In this document: piece by piece, positions 60,248-64,000 of the stretch
Layout of the letters: each line of letters starts with the position of its first letter
Numbering within the stretch: position 1 is the first letter of the stretch
From: Loigolactobacillus binensis
GTDB lineage: Bacteria > Bacillota > Bacilli > Lactobacillales > Lactobacillaceae
Reading direction: 5' to 3'
DNA length: 64,000 nucleotides
Assembly: GCF_005405165.1 (NCBI RefSeq)
Contig: NZ_BJDN01000009.1
Location: 12,800-76,799, forward strand
Notes under the pieces: model-generated
Told to the model about the DNA's origin: nothing
Database searches by the model: none
The model's input: the letters and a program-made list of their open reading frames with translations, nothing else
Translations under genes and position numbers: made by a program

Positions 60248-60502
60248 ATGTTTCATTTAATCTGGTTATTACTCACCGGCGCGCTTATTGGTGGCCTGGC
60301 CGGAGCAATCACTAGTCGAAAAGTACCATTAGGTTGGCTTGGTTTGATCGTTGCCGGTTTGATCGGCGCCTGGCTCGGTGAAACTTTATTCGGTAGTTGG
60401 GGACCGCAAGTGGCCGATCTAGCCTTACTACCTGCGATCGGTGGCGCCATTATTCTGGTTCTGATCGTTGCTTGGGCGTTTAGTCACGGGCCGCATCAGT
60501 AG
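60248..60502 (+). CDS. GlsB/YeaQ/YmgE-family small membrane protein
   Basis: The 84-residue protein has three hydrophobic segments with the Gly-rich family pattern (GALIGGLAGAITSRKVPLGW, GLIVAGLIGAWLGETLF, PAIGGAIILVLIVAWAF). The family (transglycosylase-associated protein) is linked to general stress response; function unknown. ATG 60248 follows SD AAAGGGGTGG; the ATG at 60230 lies before the SD. Monocistronic. Confidence 0.88.
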   Translation: MFHLIWLLLTGALIGGLAGAITSRKVPLGWLGLIVAGLIGAWLGETLFGSWGPQVADLALLPAIGGAIILVLIVAWAFSHGPHQ

Positions 60503-60660
60503 CGTATCCGCGATTTTTAAACTCGGTTACACTAAGTTAGCGTTTTGCCGGCGCGCGGCGAATAATTAGGCTAACTAAACGCTTGGTTTTAGCACGCTGA
60601 TGTGTTCACTGTAAGTTTGGTAAGGCGCAATTTTAAAATTAAGCAAATTATTTCTAAACA
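60503..60660. other. Intergenic stretch with a GTTAGC hairpin
   Basis: AGTTAGC (60535-60541) pairs with GCTAACT (60570-60576) around a GC-rich loop. The later part leads into the palindrome at 60661. The last 140 bp before 60849 show nothing clear. Confidence 0.4.
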
Positions 60661-60705
60661 AAATACCAGTAAAAGCAGATTGCACTGCTTTTACTGGTAT
60701 TTTTG
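60661..60705. terminator. CCAGTAAAAG-type palindromic terminator
   Basis: AAATACCAGTAAAAGCAG (60661-60678) pairs perfectly with CTGCTTTTACTGGTATTT (60685-60702) around a 6-nt loop, with further T. The flank ATTATTTCTAAACA is shared with the element at 10121-10140. It lies between convergent genes. Confidence 0.8.
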
Positions 60706-60848
60706 TGTCTAACTTAGAGCCACGATTACACAACTAAATTTGTGTGTGCTACCGCAGCTGGAACCTGTTTTGTTTTACTTCAACTGGATCAGAAATGCTG
60801 CGATTACGCCGGTTACGTTTCCTTATTTAAGTTCCGTAAGCGTTTATT

Positions 60849-63164
60849 TTAGAGCAAATAAACGATCTCGTATAAAAAGGTGGCCAGATCTTGGTCAGTT
60901 AGTGTATTTAAAAAGCTGATAAATTGAATTTTAGTATCCGCCGCTAAAAATTTTTGCCAAATCAATTCTTTGGTGTCGAAGTCGATCTGGGCCCGGCGTA
61001 ATTTATCGAACAGGCGCGCCACAATTTGTTCTCGTTGGCCGGCCAGTTCCATTTTACTGAAAGTTACACCGAAATCTGCGCAGTTATTCTGGAGAAAAAT
61101 AATGCGGTTTTCGTGGGTCGTGACGTTTTGCTTAATTGCCGGGTCGATCTGTGCTTCAAAGGGCGTCACGCCAATAAAGTGAAGCTGATAGATTCGTTTG
61201 CTAGGGATAATGTTACCAGGATCGGCGACTTTGATCGTGAAACGACGGTGCTGCCAGTCCCAAGTAAAGGTGGTGACTGCAGTGTGCTCAGCCTGATGTT
61301 CATACATGCGATAATCATGGTCAGCTCCAGGATAAATTTTGACCGCTAAAGTTTTTGGTAATTGCATCACATCTTCTTGCGGGTGCGGATTCAAAGGCAC
61401 GATTCCACCGGCACGAACGAAGACTGGATAACGGTGATTGTCACGGAATACATTCAAGGTCACATTACCTTCATAGCGCAAACCAGTAAAGAAGTCGAAC
61501 CACTGACCTTCTGGAAACCAAATCGTGACTTTTGACTGGGCTAAGCGGTCAATTTTTGGTTTGACGATCGGTGCGACTAATAATTCAGAGCCAAACATGG
61601 CCTGATTGCGTAATTCGTAGGCGGTCGGTTTATCATGATGGTAATACATTGGCCGCACTAATGGAATACCGAAGGTGTGGGTCTCATAATTAGCAGAATC
61701 CAAGTAAGGGATCAATTTATGGCGTAGTCGTAGAAACTCGCGCATAATTTCAGCGATTTCTTGATTATAGTTTTGCGGTTCCTTGCCACTGAACAAGTTA
61801 CCACTGGAATGCAGCCGCATGATCGGGCTGAAAACGCCAAACTGTAACCAGCGTAGCGCAAGTTCATCGTCGCGAACACCGTGCATATGGCCACCAATGT
61901 CGTGGCTCCACCAGGTGTAACCTACGTTAGTGGCAGTACCGGTAAAATACGGTTGGAAAGCCAACGAGTTCCAAGTAACGATCGTATCCCCAGAAAAGCC
62001 GACCGGATAACGGTGGCTACCTAAACCGGCGTAGCGGGATAGAATCAGACCTTCACCATGGCGTTGACGGCTATCTTTAAAGTGATAATGGTTGAGTAGC
62101 CATAGTGGATCAACTTGCTGTTCGGTGAAATTTGTGCCTTGCTGCCAGTCGATCCACCAAAAATCAACGCCCATTTTTTCCAATGGATGGTGAACGTCTT
62201 CAAAATAACTTTTCCGGAAGGCCTCATCGCGTAAATTAAATAATGCAGGCTCTTCAGCCTTAGTATCTAACTGCAAGTGCTTGGCTACTGCAGGGTAGGC
62301 CGCCTCAAAGGCACGGATGCCGTCAGCAGGATGTAAATTCAACGTTACTTTTTTGCCGTGCTCGTGGAGCCATTGCAATAAGCGTTCCGGCCGTGGGAAT
62401 AATTTACGGTTCCAAGTATAACCAGTCCAACCGCTGCCAAAACGGTGGGGAACTCGTGTTAAATGCCAATCAATATCCAGCACAGCGATGGAAAAAGGCA
62501 CCCCATCACGTTCAAATTCTTGAAACAATTCCTGATACTCGGCTTGAGTATACGCATGATAACGACTCCACCAATTGCCAAGGGCATAGCGCGGCAGTAA
62601 CGGTGGAAATCCAGTTAGACGGTAATAATCACGTAAACAGGCAAAAAAATCGTGACCGTACGCTAAATAATACCAATCTTCACCGGCTGCTGTTCGCGGG
62701 CGTAATAAATCATCTTCAATAATGAACGAGTGGCTATCATCAATCGTTGAATAGCCATTACGACTCATCAAACCTTCTTCCAATGGTACCTCGCCATCGG
62801 CTTCGTCTAGCGTCCGCACAGTTCCTTTCAGCGTTTCCACTGGCTGGCCAAAATTCCACCGATTATCATAGGAAGAATAACCGTATTTGGTGTCGATATA
62901 AAGTGAATCTGCAGTTAGGCCGCCGCCATCATAATATAGATGAAAATAATCGGTGACGATCTCTAACTCATGCTGATTACGGTGCCGAAAAACTTCAAAA
63001 CGGGGCGTACCGAGATTACGATTTTGGACAATTTGGGTCAGATGATCTTCAAAGTGCTCATTGACACTATATTCTAAGCGCACCATTCGCTCGGTTAAAA
63101 CGGTAAAGCGATAGTGCTGTCCAGTAATGATATTTTCTGGCTGGCTCAGTTGTTGTTCAGTCAC
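60849..63164 (-). CDS. GH31 alpha-glucosidase-type glycoside hydrolase
   Basis: The 771-residue enzyme has an N-terminal beta-sandwich (1-180), a (beta/alpha)8 barrel (about 190-530) with VLDIDWHLTRVPHRFGSGWT-type sequence (VLDIDWH), the catalytic nucleophile Asp in GVDFWWIDWQQGT, the acid/base Asp in GFSGDTIVTWNSL, and WWSHDIGGH, then C-terminal beta domains (DUF5110-like) and an extra helical tail of about 80 residues. GH31 enzymes cleave terminal alpha-glucosides or alpha-xylosides, or act as transglucosidases. WWIDWQQG in place of the classical WxDMNE marks a distinct subgroup. No signal peptide, so intracellular. SD GGAGGGA. Confidence 0.9.
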   Translation of the reverse strand: MTEQQLSQPENIITGQHYRFTVLTERMVRLEYSVNEHFEDHLTQIVQNRNLGTPRFEVFRHRNQHELEIVTDYFHLYYDGGGLTADSLYIDTKYGYSSYDNRWNFGQPVETLKGTVRTLDEADGEVPLEEGLMSRNGYSTIDDSHSFIIEDDLLRPRTAAGEDWYYLAYGHDFFACLRDYYRLTGFPPLLPRYALGNWWSRYHAYTQAEYQELFQEFERDGVPFSIAVLDIDWHLTRVPHRFGSGWTGYTWNRKLFPRPERLLQWLHEHGKKVTLNLHPADGIRAFEAAYPAVAKHLQLDTKAEEPALFNLRDEAFRKSYFEDVHHPLEKMGVDFWWIDWQQGTNFTEQQVDPLWLLNHYHFKDSRQRHGEGLILSRYAGLGSHRYPVGFSGDTIVTWNSLAFQPYFTGTATNVGYTWWSHDIGGHMHGVRDDELALRWLQFGVFSPIMRLHSSGNLFSGKEPQNYNQEIAEIMREFLRLRHKLIPYLDSANYETHTFGIPLVRPMYYHHDKPTAYELRNQAMFGSELLVAPIVKPKIDRLAQSKVTIWFPEGQWFDFFTGLRYEGNVTLNVFRDNHRYPVFVRAGGIVPLNPHPQEDVMQLPKTLAVKIYPGADHDYRMYEHQAEHTAVTTFTWDWQHRRFTIKVADPGNIIPSKRIYQLHFIGVTPFEAQIDPAIKQNVTTHENRIIFLQNNCADFGVTFSKMELAGQREQIVARLFDKLRRAQIDFDTKELIWQKFLAADTKIQFISFLNTLTDQDLATFLYEIVYLL

Positions 63165-63623
63165 GATAAGATCCCTCCAGTCAGGTGAGTTCAGAGTGGG
63201 TTGAAAAAAGCTTCAAACTTTGACGAGGTTTACTGTTCGGTCAATAAAGTTATCTGAATGAATTATTGGGCAGGGGTTGTTTTCTGATCACGTTGTGGCT
63301 GGCGCAACCACAAAAAACATTTGGTGCTGCCCCAAACGTGATTTGACTAGCTAACTAAAAGATGATTTGTAGGTCTGACCTAAGTAAAGTCTTCCTACTT
63401 ATTCCCACAATAAAGTGCTGCCGGTCTGCATGCAAGAAATGTGCTAGATTTTTGGCTAGCTGGCAACATAATCTAGAACCGCAAAGTATTCGGTTCACTG
63501 CGCTGTCCTAAAAACAACGATTTACGTGTTAGTTAGTTTAAAAATGGTGGCCAAAATGGGCCTGAAAAACCAATGTACAGTTAAAAGTGGCAAATTTTGT
63601 AAAAATTCTATTGCGATATTGAT
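63165..63623. other. Intergenic region upstream of cydA
   Basis: No convincing ORF, RNA or long repeat was seen in this stretch. It lies between two divergent genes and should hold the GH31 promoter and control sites for the cyd promoter. Confidence 0.5.
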
Positions 63624-63652
63624 TTGATGCAAAGTGTGTTGTCGCTTATAAT
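63624..63652 (+). promoter_or_regulatory. Promoter of cydA
   Basis: TTGATG (63624-63629) and consensus TATAAT (63647-63652) with a 17-bp spacer, about 78 bp before the start codon. Confidence 0.75.
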
Positions 63653-63729
63653 GTAAGTGGATACACAGGATAGATTTTAAATCAGTTGATAATTATTTAT
63701 CCATTCAAAGTAGAGAGGTGGTTGGGACA

Positions 63730-64000
63730 ATGTTGGTACTCGGGGTCAGTATGTTGTCATTAGCGCGGTTTCAATTTGCAATGACAACGATTTTTCATTT
63801 CTTCTTCGTTCCTTTTTCAATTGGCATGGCACTGTTAACAGCTATTATGGAAACAATTTATGTGTTCAAGCGCGATGATGATTACAAAAAGATGGCGAAA
63901 TTCTGGGGGAAGATTTTTCTACTTAGTTTTGCGGTCGGCGTTGTAACTGGGATCATTCAGGAATTCCAATTCGGAATGAATTGGTCGGATTATTCCCGGT
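63730..64000 (+). CDS. cydA: Cytochrome bd quinol oxidase subunit I (3' end outside window)
   Basis: The first 90 codons encode the CydA N-terminus: SLARFQFAMTTIFHFFFVPF with the haem-ligand His (H23, equal to His19 in E. coli), SIGMALLTAIMETIYVFKR, KFWGKIFLLSFAVGVVTG and EFQFGMNWSDYSR. CydA binds haems b558 and b595/d and oxidises quinol with O2 in the membrane. Lactic acid bacteria use it only when haem and quinone are available. SD GAGGTGG precedes ATG 63730 by 7-8 nt. cydB and the CydDC exporter are expected beyond the window. Confidence 0.93.
   Translation, partial: MLVLGVSMLSLARFQFAMTTIFHFFFVPFSIGMALLTAIMETIYVFKRDDDYKKMAKFWGKIFLLSFAVGVVTGIIQEFQFGMNWSDYSR

Overview
The window looks like chromosomal DNA of a Lactobacillaceae species. 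The signs are an LPXTG wall protein, a tyrosine T-box, a CIRCE site before hsp20, an opuC-type osmolyte importer, frequent TTG/GTG starts with strong Shine-Dalgarno (SD) sites, and intrinsic terminators after most transcription units. A Loigolactobacillus (old Lactobacillus coryniformis group) member is my best guess, made from memory of gene content and not tested. No rRNA, tRNA, CRISPR array, phage or intact insertion sequence was recognised.

Layout. 1-9,900: the 3' part of a PGGT-repeat surface protein, two tandem family-2 glycosyltransferases, a CotH-type kinase, an FAH-family hydrolase, two overlapping genes of unknown function, and a secreted protein with two FMN-binding-like repeats. 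10,300-18,300: aldo/keto reductase, NADH oxidase, a Tyr T-box with an NhaC-type transporter, Nudix hydrolase, acetyltransferase, BCCT transporter. 18,400-26,000: DUF454 and CorC-type membrane proteins, Hsp20 under CIRCE, the opuC operon, a highly structured non-coding segment, and a divergent TagI. 26,200-38,700: a pxpBC-accBC-DUF1445-pxpA-NRAMP-like operon followed by a Liv-type ABC importer that ends with a CBS-ACT protein. The two promoter regions share AATTAGA/TCTAATT palindromes. 38,700-51,300: a 1-kb gene-poor stretch, then RNase H, an LCP protein, Tpx, two TetR regulators, an AI-2E family protein, a K+ transporter, cardiolipin synthase and two LysR-type regulators. 51,674-57,420: a four-gene molybdoenzyme operon. 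57,600-64,000: phosphatases, GT8, a small membrane protein, GH31 and the start of cydA.

The most unusual system is the molybdoenzyme operon. A cytoplasmic DMSO-reductase-family catalytic subunit without a Tat signal is followed by a four-cluster ferredoxin subunit, then by one polypeptide that fuses a TorD-type maturation chaperone to AsrA, then by AsrB. The siroheme subunit AsrC is absent. I infer that AsrAB serves as an NAD(P)H-oxidising module feeding electrons through the ferredoxin subunit to the Mo site, giving a soluble NAD(P)H-dependent reductase of unknown substrate. A CRP/FNR-like palindrome lies upstream, and a divergent LysR pair flanks it.

The second system is the pxp operon. 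PxpB/PxpC resemble the carboxyltransferase part of urea carboxylase, and here they are encoded with a biotin carboxylase and a biotin carrier. This suggests a split biotin-dependent carboxylase working with PxpA and a DUF1445 protein, probably supplied by the neighbouring importer.
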